NCBI GenBank assembly: GCA_903844215.1
Contig: CAIMSP010000101.1
Span: 1 to 35,322 of the forward strand
Reading direction: 5' to 3'
DNA length: 35,322 nucleotides
From: an uncultured beta proteobacterium
Lineage (GTDB): Bacteria; Pseudomonadota; Gammaproteobacteria; Burkholderiales; Burkholderiaceae_C
Positions 20,705 to 29,341 of the stretch are shown here, piece by piece. The notes below the pieces were generated by a model. The model ran no database searches. It was not told the DNA's origin and saw only the letters and a list, made by a program, of their open reading frames with translations. Numbering within the stretch: position 1 is the stretch's first letter; each line of letters opens with the position of its first letter. Both the position numbers and the translations under genes were made by a program.

Positions 20705-22690
20705 ATGGCAGAACTCCCCGCATCGAAACACCCGGCGCAATTGCTCAGCGAAGTGGCCGCGCTGCCCGCGCTGCCCGGCGTGTACCGTTATTTCGACGCC
20801 GACGGCGGCGTGCTCTACGTGGGCAAGGCCGGGGATCTGAAGAAGCGCGTGTCCAGCTATTTCCAAAAGACGCACGACGGCACGCGCATCGGCCACATGG
20901 TGAGCCGCATCGTGCGCATGGAGACAACGGTGGTGCGCTCCGAGGCCGAGGCGCTGCTGCTGGAAAACAACCTGATCAAGTCGCTGCACCCCAAGTACAA
21001 CATCCTGTTTCGCGACGACAAGAGCTACCCCTACCTCAAACTCAGCGGCACGCGCGCCAGCGACGGCGTGCTCAGCGCCGCCAGCGCCAGCCCCGCAGCC
21101 TATGCGCGCATGGGCTACTACCGGGGCGGCGTGGACAAGCGGCACCGCTTCTTTGGTCCCTACCCCAGCGCCTGGGCGGTGAAGGAGACGATACAGCTGC
21201 TGCAAAAGGTGTTTCGCCTGCGCACCTGCGAAGACTCGGTCTTTGGCAACCGCACGCGACCCTGCCTGCTGTACCAGATCAAGCGCTGCTCCGGGCCCTG
21301 CGTGGGGCTGATTGCCCCTGATGCCTATGTGCAGGACGTGCGCCACGCCGAGGCCTTTCTGGAAGGGCACGCGCAGTCGCTGCTGCAGAACCTGGAGGCG
21401 CGCATGCAGGCGCACGCGATGGCGCTGGAGTTCGAGCAGGCGGCCGAAGTGCGCAACCAGATCACGGCCCTGTCCAAGGTGCTGCACCAGCAGTCGGTGG
21501 AGACGCAGACCGACCATGACGCCGACATTCTTGCCGTGCGCGTGCAGGGTGGTCGCGCCTGCGTGAACCTGGCGATGGTGCGCGGCGGGCGCCATCTGGG
21601 CGATCGCCCCTACTTTCCGTCGCACGTGCAGGAGGCCTGCGAGCTGATGCGGGCGGAGGAGGATTTGCGCCACGGCGAGGCTGCGCCCGCGCCCGAGATC
21701 GACGTGGCGGTGCAGGTGCTACAGGCCTTCATTGCCCAGCATTACCTGGACGTGCCGGTGCCGCCGTCGCTGATCACCAGCGTGGCCGTCGATCCGACCT
21801 TGATCGATGCGCTGTCGCTGCAATCGGGTGTGAAGGTCAGCGCCCAGCATCAGCCGCGCGAGCAGCGCCGCCTGTGGCTGGAGATGGCGCAGACGAATGC
21901 CGACATCGCGCTGGCGCGGCTGCTGGCCGAAGAGGGATCGCAGCAGGCGCGCACGCGCGCCCTGGCCGATGCGCTGGACCTGGCGCTGGCCGATCTGGAT
22001 ACGCTGCGTATCGAGTGCTTCGACATCTCGCACACGGCGGGCGAAGCCACGCAGGCCTCGTGCGTGGTGTTCGCCCAGCACAAGATGCAAAGCGCGCAAT
22101 ACCGGCGCTACAACATCGAGGGCATCACCGGCGGCGATGACTACGCTGCGATGCGCCAGGTGCTGGAGCGCCGCTACGGCAAACTGGCGCAGGCCATGCG
22201 CGAAGCCGCAGCCGCTGGAACCAACGGCCTGGGCAGCGTGCGCCTGCCGGACCTGGTGCTGATCGACGGCGGGCGCGGCCAGGTCGGCGTGGCGCGCGAG
22301 GTGTTCGAGTCGCTGGGGCTGGACCTGTCGGTGATCGTCGGTGTGGAAAAAGGCGAAGGCCGCAAGGTGGGTCTGGAAGAACTGGTGTTTGCCGACGGCC
22401 GCGACAAGATTTATCTGGGCAAGGATTCGGCCGCGCTGATGCTGGTGGCGCAGATCCGCGACGAGGCACACCGCTTTGCCATCACCGGCATGCGCGCGCA
22501 GCGCGCCAAGGTGCGCGTGGGCGCCAGCAAGATCGAGGACATCCCCGGCGTCGGCCCGAAGAAGCGTGCCGCCCTGTTGCAGCGCTTTGGTGGCATCCGG
22601 GGTGTGGCCGCAGCGGGCGTGGACGATATCGCCACGGTCGAGGGCATCTCGCGCACCCTGGCGGAAGAAATTCATCGGGCCCTGCATTGA
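20705..22690 (+). CDS. uvrC: Excinuclease ABC subunit UvrC
   Basis: A 661-aa nucleotide-excision-repair nuclease that makes both incisions at damage marked by UvrA/UvrB. The GIY-YIG domain is at the N-terminus ([13 protein letters not shown], then [12 protein letters not shown]), the UVR motif that contacts UvrB is in the [13 protein letters not shown] region, an RNase H-like endonuclease domain follows ([22 protein letters not shown]), and two helix-hairpin-helix motifs end the protein ([16 protein letters not shown]). A short loop of about 15 extra residues lies at nt 21051-21110, before the RFFGPYPSA segment. ATG 20705 is chosen over a TTG at 20687. pgsA follows after 30 nt, an order common in proteobacteria. 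Confidence 0.96.
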   Translation: MAELPASKHPAQLLSEVAALPALPGVYRYFDADGGVLYVGKAGDLKKRVSSYFQKTHDGTRIGHMVSRIVRMETTVVRSEAEALLLENNLIKSLHPKYNILFRDDKSYPYLKLSGTRASDGVLSAASASPAAYARMGYYRGGVDKRHRFFGPYPSAWAVKETIQLLQKVFRLRTCEDSVFGNRTRPCLLYQIKRCSGPCVGLIAPDAYVQDVRHAEAFLEGHAQSLLQNLEARMQAHAMALEFEQAAEVRNQITALSKVLHQQSVETQTDHDADILAVRVQGGRACVNLAMVRGGRHLGDRPYFPSHVQEACELMRAEEDLRHGEAAPAPEIDVAVQVLQAFIAQHYLDVPVPPSLITSVAVDPTLIDALSLQSGVKVSAQHQPREQRRLWLEMAQTNADIALARLLAEEGSQQARTRALADALDLALADLDTLRIECFDISHTAGEATQASCVVFAQHKMQSAQYRRYNIEGITGGDDYAAMRQVLERRYGKLAQAMREAAAAGTNGLGSVRLPDLVLIDGGRGQVGVAREVFESLGLDLSVIVGVEKGEGRKVGLEELVFADGRDKIYLGKDSAALMLVAQIRDEAHRFAITGMRAQRAKVRVGASKIEDIPGVGPKKRAALLQRFGGIRGVAAAGVDDIATVEGISRTLAEEIHRALH

Positions 22691-22720
22691 TGCGGCCTTC
22701 GCGCATGACACAATCGACGC

Positions 22721-23296
22721 ATGTTCCTGACGATCCCTACCATCATGACCTGGACGCGCATTGCCGCGATTCCGCTCATCGTGGGGGTGTTCTACCTGCC
22801 TGAAAGCTTCGGGTCGGTCGCGGAAAAAAACCTCATCGCCACCGTCATGTTCGTGGTGTTTGCGCTCACCGACTGGCTTGACGGCTACCTGGCGCGCCGA
22901 CTCAATCAGACTTCCGCCTTTGGCGCTTTCCTGGACCCGGTGGCCGACAAGATCCTGGTCTGCGCCAGCGTGCTGGTGCTGGTGCATCTGAACCGCGCCG
23001 ACGTCTTTGTCGGGCTCATCATCATCGGGCGCGAGATCGCGATTTCGGCGCTGCGCGAGTGGATGGCGCAGATCGGCGCGACCAAGAGCGTGGCGGTGCA
23101 CATGATCGGCAAGGTCAAGACCGTGGTGCAGATGATCGCGATCCCCTTCCTGCTGTTTGACGGCAAGCTCTTTGGCCTGATCGACACCCATCTCTGGGGC
23201 GTGTGGCTGATCTGGATCGCGGCCGTGCTGACCGTCTGGTCGATGGTGTACTACATGCAGAAGGCGCTGCCGGAAATTCGTGCACGCGCAAAATAA
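22721..23296 (+). CDS. pgsA: CDP-diacylglycerol-glycerol-3-phosphate 3-phosphatidyltransferase
   Basis: A 191-aa inner-membrane enzyme that makes phosphatidylglycerol phosphate from CDP-diacylglycerol and glycerol 3-phosphate, the committed step to phosphatidylglycerol and cardiolipin. The CDP-alcohol phosphatidyltransferase signature is complete: D54, G55, A58, R59, G68, D72 and D76 with the canonical spacing. Several hydrophobic segments span the membrane. It follows uvrC closely and its 3' end overlaps the start of the EamA gene by 17 bp. Confidence 0.95.
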   Translation: MFLTIPTIMTWTRIAAIPLIVGVFYLPESFGSVAEKNLIATVMFVVFALTDWLDGYLARRLNQTSAFGAFLDPVADKILVCASVLVLVHLNRADVFVGLIIIGREIAISALREWMAQIGATKSVAVHMIGKVKTVVQMIAIPFLLFDGKLFGLIDTHLWGVWLIWIAAVLTVWSMVYYMQKALPEIRARAK

Positions 23297-24170
23297 CCGG
23301 CTCACCACCTTCACGCCGGCCGTGTTCGTGCTGATCTGGAGCACCGGCTTCATCGTGGCGCGCTTTGGCATGCCGTATGCGCCGCCGATGACGTTTCTGG
23401 CCTGGCGCTACGCGCTCTCCATCCTGTGTTTTCTGCCCTGGATAGCGTTCTCAAATGTGCCCTGGCCGAAGAGCGCAAAACAGTGCTTTCATCTGGGCGT
23501 CACCGGCGTGCTGATGCACGCGGTCTATCTTGGCGGCGTGTGGGCCGCTGTGAAACTGGGCATGGGGTCGGGCCTGTCGGCGCTGATCGTCGGCCTGCAA
23601 CCGGTGCTGACCGCCGTGTGGCTGTCGGCCACGGGCGCACGCGTGACGCGGCGCCAGTGGTGGGGGTTGACGCTGGGCCTGACGGGCCTGGTGCTGGTGG
23701 TGTCAAGAAAGTTCGCGCAGGGCGGCGAGGCCAACGTGCTCAACCTGTCGCTGGCGGGGTTGGCGCTGCTGGGCATCACCGTGGGCACGCTGTACCAGAA
23801 GCGCTTTGTCCAGGCCTGCGATGTGCGCAGCGCGAATACCGTGCAACTCACGGCCGCGCTGTTGCTCACCTTGCCGCTGGCCTTGCTGGAGCCGCAGGCG
23901 ATGCAGTGGAACGTCTCGCTCGCAGCGGCCATGGCCTGGTCCGTGCTGGCGCTGACCTTGGGCGGAAGTTCATTGCTGTACCTGCTGATTCAACGCGGCG
24001 CGGCCACCAGTGTGACCGCGCTCATGTACCTGGTACCTCCGACCACGGCCGTGCTGGCCTGGCTTATCTTTGACGAGCCCATCACGCTCGTCACCTGCGG
24101 CGGCATCGCGCTCACGGCGCTGGGGGTGAGTCTGGTGGTGCGACCCGCGCGCACGGAGCTGATAACTTGA
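23280..24170 (+). CDS. DMT-superfamily (EamA) transporter
   Basis: A 296-aa membrane protein with ten hydrophobic segments arranged as two EamA repeats (about 10-140 and 155-288). Markers include FVLIWSTGFIVARFG at the first helix and LMYLVPPTTAVLAWLIFDEPI near the ninth, typical of drug/metabolite transporters in this superfamily. The substrate cannot be told. The likely start is GTG 23280, which overlaps the pgsA end by 17 bp and suggests coupled translation. The tartrate-dehydrogenase-type gene begins 10 nt downstream, so transporter and enzyme may be co-expressed. Confidence 0.88.
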   Translation: MHAQNNRLTTFTPAVFVLIWSTGFIVARFGMPYAPPMTFLAWRYALSILCFLPWIAFSNVPWPKSAKQCFHLGVTGVLMHAVYLGGVWAAVKLGMGSGLSALIVGLQPVLTAVWLSATGARVTRRQWWGLTLGLTGLVLVVSRKFAQGGEANVLNLSLAGLALLGITVGTLYQKRFVQACDVRSANTVQLTAALLLTLPLALLEPQAMQWNVSLAAAMAWSVLALTLGGSSLLYLLIQRGAATSVTALMYLVPPTTAVLAWLIFDEPITLVTCGGIALTALGVSLVVRPARTELIT

Positions 24171-24180
24171 GGAGCTACAG

Positions 24181-25260
24181 ATGAAAAGAATCGCAGTGAT
24201 TGCCGGCGACGGCATTGGCAAGGAAGTGATGCCCGAGGGCCTGCGGGTGCTGCAGGCGGCGGCCGACAAGTTCAGCCTGCCGCTGCAGTTTGATCGATTT
24301 GATTTTTCCAGCTGGGACTATTTTGAGCGCCACGGCAAGATGATGCCGGACAACTGGAAGGACCTGGTCGGGGGCCACGACGCGATCTATTTCGGTGCCG
24401 TGGGCTGGCCGGAAAAGATCCCGGACCACGTGTCGCTGTGGGGCTCGCTGCTGCTGTTTCGGCGCGAGTTCGACCAGTACATCAACATGCGTCCGGCGCG
24501 CCTGATGCCGGGCATCATCGCGCCGGTGGTGCGGCGCGACGGCAGCGCGCGACTGCCGGGCGAAATCGACATGGTGATCGTGCGCGAAAACACCGAGGGC
24601 GAGTACTCGTCGATCGGTGGCCGCATGTACGAGGGCACGCAGCGCGAAATCGTGATGCAGGAAACCGTGATGTCGCGCATCGGCGTGGACCGCGTGCTCA
24701 AGTTCGCCTTTGATCTGGCCCAGTCGCGGCCCAAGAAGCACCTCACCAGCGCCACCAAATCCAACGGCATCGCCATCACCATGCCCTACTGGGACGAACG
24801 CGTCGTCGCGATGAGCCAGGGCTATCCGGAGCTGCGACTGGACAAGTTTCACATCGACATCCTGAGCGCGCACTTTGTGCAACGGCCCGAGTTCTTCGAC
24901 GTGGTGGTGGCCACGAATCTGTTCGGCGACATCCTGAGCGATCTGGGTCCGGCCTGCACCGGCACCATCGCCATTGCGCCCAGCGCCAACCTGAATCCCG
25001 AGCGCAAATATCCCTCGCTGTTCGAGCCGGTGCATGGCTCGGCGCCCGACATCGCAGGCCAGGGCATTGCCAATCCGATCGGGCAAATCTGGGCCGGCGC
25101 GCTAATGCTCGATTTCCTGGGCTATCGCCACGCGCACGACGCCGTGCTCAAGGCCATCGAGACCGTTTTGGACCCGGCCAGCGGCGCGGCGAAGACGGCG
25201 GATCTGGGCGGGCGTGCGACGACGTCGGACATGGGACGCGCCATTGCCAACGCCCTCTGA
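24181..25260 (+). CDS. Tartrate dehydrogenase-type beta-hydroxyacid oxidative decarboxylase
   Basis: A 359-aa enzyme of the isocitrate / isopropylmalate dehydrogenase superfamily, subgroup of tartrate dehydrogenase / D-malate dehydrogenase (TtuC/DmlA). It has IAVIAGDGIGKEV at the N-terminus, the MRPARLMPG segment, RENTEGEYSSIGG substrate loop, and the NAD-binding LFEPVHGSAPDIAGQGIANP. These enzymes oxidise tartrate or D-malate with NAD+ and Mn2+ and often decarboxylate. A GGAG site precedes ATG 24181 by about 6 nt and the EamA stop lies 10 nt upstream. Substrate preference between tartrate, D-malate and isopropylmalate-like acids is unresolved. Confidence 0.88.
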   Translation: MKRIAVIAGDGIGKEVMPEGLRVLQAAADKFSLPLQFDRFDFSSWDYFERHGKMMPDNWKDLVGGHDAIYFGAVGWPEKIPDHVSLWGSLLLFRREFDQYINMRPARLMPGIIAPVVRRDGSARLPGEIDMVIVRENTEGEYSSIGGRMYEGTQREIVMQETVMSRIGVDRVLKFAFDLAQSRPKKHLTSATKSNGIAITMPYWDERVVAMSQGYPELRLDKFHIDILSAHFVQRPEFFDVVVATNLFGDILSDLGPACTGTIAIAPSANLNPERKYPSLFEPVHGSAPDIAGQGIANPIGQIWAGALMLDFLGYRHAHDAVLKAIETVLDPASGAAKTADLGGRATTSDMGRAIANAL

Positions 25261-25540
25261 ACGTGACTTGTCAATAGGGAAAGCTAGGGGGAGGGTAACA
25301 GCCCATAAAACCCGCGCAATCGGCCCTGGCGCAGAGGCGAAACCGACTAGAATTGCGCTCCGCGCTGTGGTTGCGCCACCGTGTTTTTGAGGCTGTGAAT
25401 ATGTCAGTGACACGTGGTGGGCAGCCCCAGTTCCGGCCGTGTGCACCGACCCCAGACCCTGAGCCGACGCCATAAGCAAATCATGCCGTCGCGCCGCGCG
25501 GCCAGACCGATCAACGATTCTTCCGTACGAAGGGACCTTT
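25261..25540. promoter_or_regulatory. Leader and promoter region of hupB
   Basis: These 280 bases hold no credible gene. They must include the hupB promoter and a ribosome-binding site (AGGGA about 7 nt before the GTG at 25541). A TAGAAT hexamer at 25348-25353 is a possible -10, but no good -35 is seen at normal spacing. Confidence 0.4.
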
Positions 25541-25813
25541 GTGAATAAAACTGAACTGATTGACCACATCGCCAAAGATGCCGACCTTTCCAAGGCTGCG
25601 GCCGCCCGCGCCCTGGACTCCTTCATCGGTGCGGTGAAAACCACGCTGAAGAAGAGCGGCTCCGTGTCGCTCGTGGGTTTTGGCACCTTTGCCGTGGGCA
25701 AACGTGCGGCGCGCACGGGTCGCAATCCACGCACCGGTGCTGCGATTAAAATCAAGGCAGCCAAGGTACCCAAGTTCCGTCCCGGCAAGGCGTTGAAAGA
25801 CCACCTGAACTGA
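25541..25813 (+). CDS. hupB: DNA-binding protein HU-beta
   Basis: A 90-aa histone-like protein, the standard length, that bends and compacts DNA as a dimer. It starts [21 protein letters not shown], carries VGFGTF at the base of the arm and the GRNPRTG signature in the DNA-binding beta-arm, and ends [10 protein letters not shown]. Initiation is at GTG 25541 with AGGGA upstream. It is followed by tRNA-Val and ppiD, a conserved order in related genomes. Confidence 0.96.
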   Translation: MNKTELIDHIAKDADLSKAAAARALDSFIGAVKTTLKKSGSVSLVGFGTFAVGKRAARTGRNPRTGAAIKIKAAKVPKFRPGKALKDHLN

Positions 25814-25885
25814 TTTTGTGTCCGGTGTGCCAAGCCCGCCGAGCCCTGAAGTTCGTCGATGTGACGGTAGGAATTTGGTTCAGTA

Positions 25886-25961
25886 GGGTGCTTAGCTCAG
25901 TTGGTAGAGCGTCTGCCTTACACGCAGAATGTCGGCGGTTCGAGCCCGTCAGCACCCACCA
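25886..25961 (+). tRNA. tRNA-Val (anticodon TAC)
   Basis: 76 nt with all four arms: acceptor GGGTGCT / AGCACCC, D arm GCTC-AGTTGGTAGA-GAGC, anticodon loop CTTACAC with TAC, T arm GGCGGTTCGAGCCCGTC region and encoded CCA. It reads GUA (and by wobble other) valine codons. It lies between hupB and ppiD on the same strand. Confidence 0.97.
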
Positions 25962-25969
25962 CCCAAGCA

Positions 25970-25996
25970 AAGGCGAACACGGCGTTCGCCTTTTTT
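25970..25996 (+). terminator. Rho-independent terminator after tRNA-Val
   Basis: A 9-bp stem AAGGCGAAC / GTTCGCCTT with a 5-nt loop is followed by a run of six T (25991-25996). It sits 8 nt after tRNA-Val and ends 27 nt before the ppiD start. Confidence 0.9.
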
Positions 25997-26023
25997 GTTG
26001 TTTCTCACTCGGAGAGTTTCAGT

Positions 26024-27958
26024 ATGTTTGATTTCGTCCGCAAGCACACCCGGATCATGCAGTTCCTGCTGTTCTTGTTGATCGTCCCGTCCTTTTTGTT
26101 GTTCGGGATTGAAGGCTATAGCCGCTTTCGCGACAAGGGCGAGACCGTGGCCGAGGTCAACGGCCAAGACATCAGCCAGGTCGATTGGGACAACGCGCAC
26201 AAGCAGGAAGTCGAACGCATCCGCGCCTCCAGCCCGAACGTGGACCCCAAGCTGCTGGACTCGCCGCGTGCACGCTACGCCACGTTGGAGCGCCTGGTGC
26301 ACGACCGCGTGCTGGCAGCGGCCGCCGACAAGGCCGGGCTCGTGACCTCGGACCAGCGCCTGCGTCGCGCCTTGCTGGAAGATCCCACGATCGCTGCGCT
26401 GCGCCAGCCCGACGGATCCTTGGACAAGGACCGTTATCGCCAACTCGTATCGCAGCAAGGCCTCTCGCCCGAAGGCTTTGAGGCCCGCATCCGTTCCGAC
26501 ATCTCAAGCCACCAAGTCACGGCCGGCGTCACCGGCACCGGCTTTGCGCCAGCGGCGCTGGCGGACCTGTCCGTGAATGCCTTCCTCGAGCACCGTGAGG
26601 TCCAGGTGGCGCGCTTCAACACCGCCGACTTTGCCGCCAAAGCCCAGATCAGCGACGCCGATGTGGACGCGTTCTATCAGGCCAATCAGGCCCTGTTCCA
26701 GTCAACCGAGCAGGCCAGCATCGAATACGTGCTGCTGGATCTGGACGCCGTGAAGAAGACCTTGGTGCTGAACGAAGCCGATCTGAAGACCTACTACGAA
26801 CAGAACCAGGAGCGACTCAGCGGCAAGGAAGAGCGCCGCGCCAGTCACATCCTGATCGAGTCGCCCAAGAGCGCAGCGCCCGAGGCGCGTCAAAAAGCCA
26901 AGGCGCGCGCGCAGGAATTGCTGGCCGCTGTGCAAAAGGCCCCCGAGAGCTTTGCCGAACTGGCGAAGAAGCACTCGCAGGACGTGGGTTCGGCCGCGAA
27001 CGGTGGCGACCTGGATTTCTTCACCCGCGGCACCATGCTCAAACCCTTTGAAGACGCGGCGTATGCGCTCAAGAAAGGCGAAATCAGCAGCGTGGTGGAA
27101 ACCGACTACGGCTACCACATCATCAAGCTCACCGACGTGAAGACGCCCAAGCAGCGCAGCTTTGAAGAAGTGCGCCCGCAAATCGAGGCCGACCTGTCCA
27201 AGCAACAAGCGCAGCGCAAGTTTGCCGAGACCGCAGAAATTTTCACCAACACCGTGTATGAGCAGTCCGACAGCCTCAAGCCCGCCGCAGATCGCCTCAA
27301 GCTGGAAGTGCGCACCGCCGCAGCGCTGACGCGTCAGATGGCGCCGGGTGCCAAGGGCGTGCTGGCCAACCCCAAGTTTCTGGCCGCGATCTTCGCGCCC
27401 GATTCGGTGGACAAGAAGCGCAACACCGAGGCCGTGGAAATTGGCCCCAACCAGTTGGTGTCGGGCCGCATCGTGCAATACACGCCGACGCGCACGCTGC
27501 CCCTGGCCGAGGTCAAGGCCCAGGTGCGCGAGCGCCTGCAGGCCTCGCGCGGTGCCGAGCTGGCAAAGAAGGAAGGCCTGAGCCAGTTGGCAGCCTGGAA
27601 GGCCAAGCCGGACGCCGCTGTGCTGCCTGCGGCCATCAACCTGTCGCGTGATCAGCCACAGAATCAGCCCGGCACGCTGGTGGAAGCCGCACTGCGTGCC
27701 GACACGTCGGCGCTGCCGGCCTTTGTCGGCGTTGACCTGGGTGCCCAGGGTTACGCAGTGATCAAGGTCAACAAGACCCTGGCTCGCACCGGCGTCACCG
27801 AGGAAAGCGCCAAGCAGGACCGCGCCCAATACACGCAAGCCTGGGTCGGCGCCGAGAACGCGGCCTACTACCAGTTGCTCAAGGAACGCTTCAAGGTCAA
27901 GATCAGCGCCGCCAAGGGCGATGCAAAATCGGACACCGGAGCGCCGGCTGCGCCCTAA
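26024..27958 (+). CDS. ppiD: Peptidylprolyl isomerase / periplasmic chaperone PpiD (SurA-N, rotamase)
   Basis: A 644-aa inner-membrane-anchored folding factor facing the periplasm that assists newly exported proteins at the Sec translocon. A single N-terminal membrane helix (about 12-30, [18 protein letters not shown]) is followed by a SurA-like chaperone domain, a parvulin rotamase domain near 267-365 ([35 protein letters not shown]) and a C-terminal helical part. ATG 26024 has GGAGAG 7 nt upstream; the frame is open back to 25901 but that part runs through tRNA-Val. Length and order match betaproteobacterial PpiD. Confidence 0.93.
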   Translation: MFDFVRKHTRIMQFLLFLLIVPSFLLFGIEGYSRFRDKGETVAEVNGQDISQVDWDNAHKQEVERIRASSPNVDPKLLDSPRARYATLERLVHDRVLAAAADKAGLVTSDQRLRRALLEDPTIAALRQPDGSLDKDRYRQLVSQQGLSPEGFEARIRSDISSHQVTAGVTGTGFAPAALADLSVNAFLEHREVQVARFNTADFAAKAQISDADVDAFYQANQALFQSTEQASIEYVLLDLDAVKKTLVLNEADLKTYYEQNQERLSGKEERRASHILIESPKSAAPEARQKAKARAQELLAAVQKAPESFAELAKKHSQDVGSAANGGDLDFFTRGTMLKPFEDAAYALKKGEISSVVETDYGYHIIKLTDVKTPKQRSFEEVRPQIEADLSKQQAQRKFAETAEIFTNTVYEQSDSLKPAADRLKLEVRTAAALTRQMAPGAKGVLANPKFLAAIFAPDSVDKKRNTEAVEIGPNQLVSGRIVQYTPTRTLPLAEVKAQVRERLQASRGAELAKKEGLSQLAAWKAKPDAAVLPAAINLSRDQPQNQPGTLVEAALRADTSALPAFVGVDLGAQGYAVIKVNKTLARTGVTEESAKQDRAQYTQAWVGAENAAYYQLLKERFKVKISAAKGDAKSDTGAPAAP

Positions 27959-27967
27959 CAACACCGC

Positions 27968-27973
27968 TATAAT
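27968..27973 (+). promoter_or_regulatory. -10 box of the tRNA-His promoter
   Basis: A perfect TATAAT lies 13-18 nt upstream of the tRNA-His 5' end, just after the ppiD stop codon, at the right distance for a tRNA transcript start. The matching -35 is not well conserved and would lie in the ppiD 3' end. Confidence 0.65.
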
Positions 27974-27986
27974 CGAACACTCTGCG

Positions 27987-28062
27987 GTGGCTGTAGCTCA
28001 GTTGGTAGAGTCCAGGATTGTGATTCCTGTTGTCGTGGGTTCGAGCCCCATCAGCCACCCCA
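27987..28062 (+). tRNA. tRNA-His (anticodon GTG), integration site of the element
   Basis: Complete tRNA with acceptor GTGGCTG / CAGCCAC, anticodon stem CAGGA / TCCTG, loop TTGTGAT with GTG, T arm and encoded CCA. Position 73 is C, and the base before the 5' end (27986) is G, giving the G-1:C73 pair typical of tRNA-His. The 3' 50 nt are repeated exactly at 35273-35322. The gene is intact, so the element restored the 3' half on insertion. Confidence 0.97.
28013..28062 (+). repeat. Left attachment site of the element (50-bp direct repeat)
   Basis: This segment, from the 5' strand of the anticodon stem to the CCA end of tRNA-His, is identical to 35273-35322. The base before differs (C versus T). 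Such a tRNA 3'-half duplication is the standard footprint of a tyrosine integrase. The 5-bp dyad CAGGA / TCCTG around the anticodon loop is the likely crossover region (inference). Confidence 0.95.
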
Positions 28063-28075
28063 AGTAAACACTGGA

Positions 28076-28108
28076 AAGCCTGCTATCTAAAACGTAGCAG
28101 GCTTTTTT
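28076..28108 (+). terminator. Element-borne terminator for tRNA-His
   Basis: A perfect 10-bp stem AAGCCTGCTA / TAGCAGGCTT with a 9-nt loop is followed by a run of six T. It begins 14 nt after the tRNA CCA end but lies inside the element, so it replaces the tRNA's original downstream terminator, which was displaced to beyond the right end of the window. Confidence 0.9.
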
Positions 28109-28119
28109 CATTGTGGGTC

Positions 28120-28152
28120 GATGTAACGGCGGATGTAAGCGGATTTTCCGAA
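28120..28152 (+). promoter_or_regulatory. Left arm-type repeat block (candidate integrase/Xis binding)
   Basis: Two GATGTAA(C/G) motifs at 28120-28127 and 28132-28139 are spaced 12 bp start to start. The 33-bp block matches 28 of 33 positions in the same orientation with 35124-35156 near the other end. Paired short repeats near both ends are typical of arm-type sites bound by the integrase N-terminal domain or by excisionase (inference). Confidence 0.6.
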
Positions 28153-28222
28153 TCCATCCCCCAAAGTTTGCCGGATACATGCCTTTTTGAAACCACGCGC
28201 AGCACGTTGGATGCGTAACCGT

Positions 28223-28660
28223 TCACAATCTTTGCCGACAGTTGCCCTGGTAGTCATCCTCGAAAGTCTCAACCTGCGCTAACGGGAAATCGCCCCAATA
28301 GACCGCTGGCGCTGGTGGTAGTGCTGCGGCCTTTGGCGTCGCAGTGCGCGGCTTTCTTGGTCGTGGTGGCGGCGTGGGTTTGAGTGCGTGGCCTTTGATG
28401 TGCAGACCCAGCCAATACCGATTTCCGTACCGCGTCGCTCGGCCCAGCCCGAAGCTTGCGAGATAAAGCAGGAATGCCCGCTCAGTGCATACGGGCTCGC
28501 CCTGGTCTTTGGCCCACTGCGTATAGGACGCATACATCGCAGCCCCCAATGTTGCGGCGTCTGATGCAATCTCGCAGCAGGCATCTGCCCATTGACCGAT
28601 GCCCGCATGGGCTTTTTTCGGGCTGCAATAAAGGGCCGCGCAGGAATCAAGGATGTTCAT
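28223..28660 (-). CDS. Protein resembling the C-terminal winged helix of P4-type primases
   Basis: A 145-aa protein. Residues 36-90, including AAMYASYTQWAKDQGEP, TERAFLLYLASFGLGR and NRYWLGLHIKG, match the pattern of the C-terminal winged helix of phage P4 / D5-type primase-helicases (W..GE....RAF...L...G......R.W.G..L). Here the module stands alone, without a primase or helicase domain. The rest is a proline-rich basic linker (PTPPPRPRKPRTATPK) and a short acidic tail. There is no clear ribosome-binding site at ATG 28660. It is the last gene of the leftward module, 168 nt beyond the SSB-like gene, and may be a DNA-binding accessory of the primase-helicase (inference). Confidence 0.6.
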   Translation of the reverse strand: MNILDSCAALYCSPKKAHAGIGQWADACCEIASDAATLGAAMYASYTQWAKDQGEPVCTERAFLLYLASFGLGRATRYGNRYWLGLHIKGHALKPTPPPRPRKPRTATPKAAALPPAPAVYWGDFPLAQVETFEDDYQGNCRQRL

Positions 28661-28832
28661 AAAGTGTTGTCACTGTGAGTACCGATGAATGGGCAAGATG
28701 ACAGCCGAAGTCGCCGTGGGCTTCACCACTTTTCCCGGCCCTTGCTTTTGGGTTTGCCGATGGGCTTGCAGGCGCTCCCGGCCTGCGCCCCCAACGGCCC
28801 CCACCACCCCAAAAAACGCAAATACCGCTCAT
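28647..28832 (-). CDS. Doubtful 61-aa ORF overlapping ssb and the next gene
   Basis: A 61-codon frame starts with an ATG overlapping the stop of the SSB-like gene (ATGA) and ends 14 bp inside the following gene. The protein is Gly/Ser/Pro-rich and shows no domain. Another frame through the same DNA (ending 28723, with RYLRFLGWWGPLGAQAG) is equally protein-like. The overlap pattern argues for translation; composition argues against. At most one of the two frames is likely real. Confidence 0.22.
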   Translation of the reverse strand: MSGICVFWGGGGRWGRRPGAPASPSANPKARAGKSGEAHGDFGCHLAHSSVLTVTTLYEHP

Positions 28833-29233
28833 GGTCCGCCACCGTCGCCGTAATGGCTCGCGGTCTCATGCTCGCCAGTGAATCTGTCGCCTTGCGCGTG
28901 GCTTGGAACATCGGCAACAGCCTTACGCTTTCGCGTGACGTGGTAAGCCGTGAGAACCTGAGTGGCCGTCATATCCAGCGCGGGCCGGGCAGTACCCTGC
29001 TTGTCGGTCCACACGCGGGGCGTGAGTGTTCCAGCGATTGCCAACGCATCACCTTCATTCAGTGCCATCAGCGCAGCACCTGCGTCAGCGGCAAAGGTAA
29101 TGACGTTCACGAATAGCTGTTCACCGTCGTCAGAGATAAGCCGCACCTTTGCCACCGTGAAGGGTTTGCCATTCTTGCCGGTGCGTTGCTGCGCAGTGCC
29201 GTACAGCTTGCCAGAGATAAGGGCGTCAATCAT
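28829..29233 (-). CDS. SSB-like OB-fold single-stranded DNA-binding protein
   Basis: A 134-aa protein with the layout of a mobile-element SSB: MIDALISGKLYGTAQQRTGK, AKVRLISDDGEQLFVNVITF and ALNEGDALAIAGTLTPRVW map onto the OB-fold strands of bacterial SSB (about residues 3-95). The tail is short and lacks the acidic DDDIPF-type end used by chromosomal SSB to recruit partners; it ends HYGDGGGP. It should coat single-stranded DNA during replication of the element. It lies 108 nt downstream of the primase-helicase, separated by a segment with a palindrome and short repeats. Confidence 0.75.
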   Translation of the reverse strand: MIDALISGKLYGTAQQRTGKNGKPFTVAKVRLISDDGEQLFVNVITFAADAGAALMALNEGDALAIAGTLTPRVWTDKQGTARPALDMTATQVLTAYHVTRKRKAVADVPSHAQGDRFTGEHETASHYGDGGGP

Positions 29234-29341
29234 TTGTACATCCCCGAAAACCGCCGCCGGAATAATCCTCCCCCCTATAGGGGGAGTGGATGATTTCGGT
29301 TACTGAAAATAACCAGAATTGCCGAAAACGGCCAATTTCGG
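29234..29341. promoter_or_regulatory. Palindrome and CCGAAA repeats between primase-helicase and ssb genes
   Basis: This 108-bp gap holds a perfect 14-bp palindrome CCCCCTATAGGGGG (29271-29284), a hairpin GGTTA / TAACC (29298-29314), the dyad GCCG-AAAA-CGGC (29321-29332), and four copies of CCGAAA or its complement (near 29244, 29294, 29322 and 29335). It could be an ssb promoter/operator or part of a replication origin. There is no T-run, so a terminator is unlikely. Confidence 0.4.

Noticed and set aside
21719-23371. 550-aa frame antisense to uvrC and pgsA
   Set aside because: Shadow; no domain and spans two real genes.
25901-26023. N-terminal extension of ppiD
   Set aside because: Runs through tRNA-Val and its terminator; the ATG at 26024 has a good ribosome-binding site and starts the membrane anchor.
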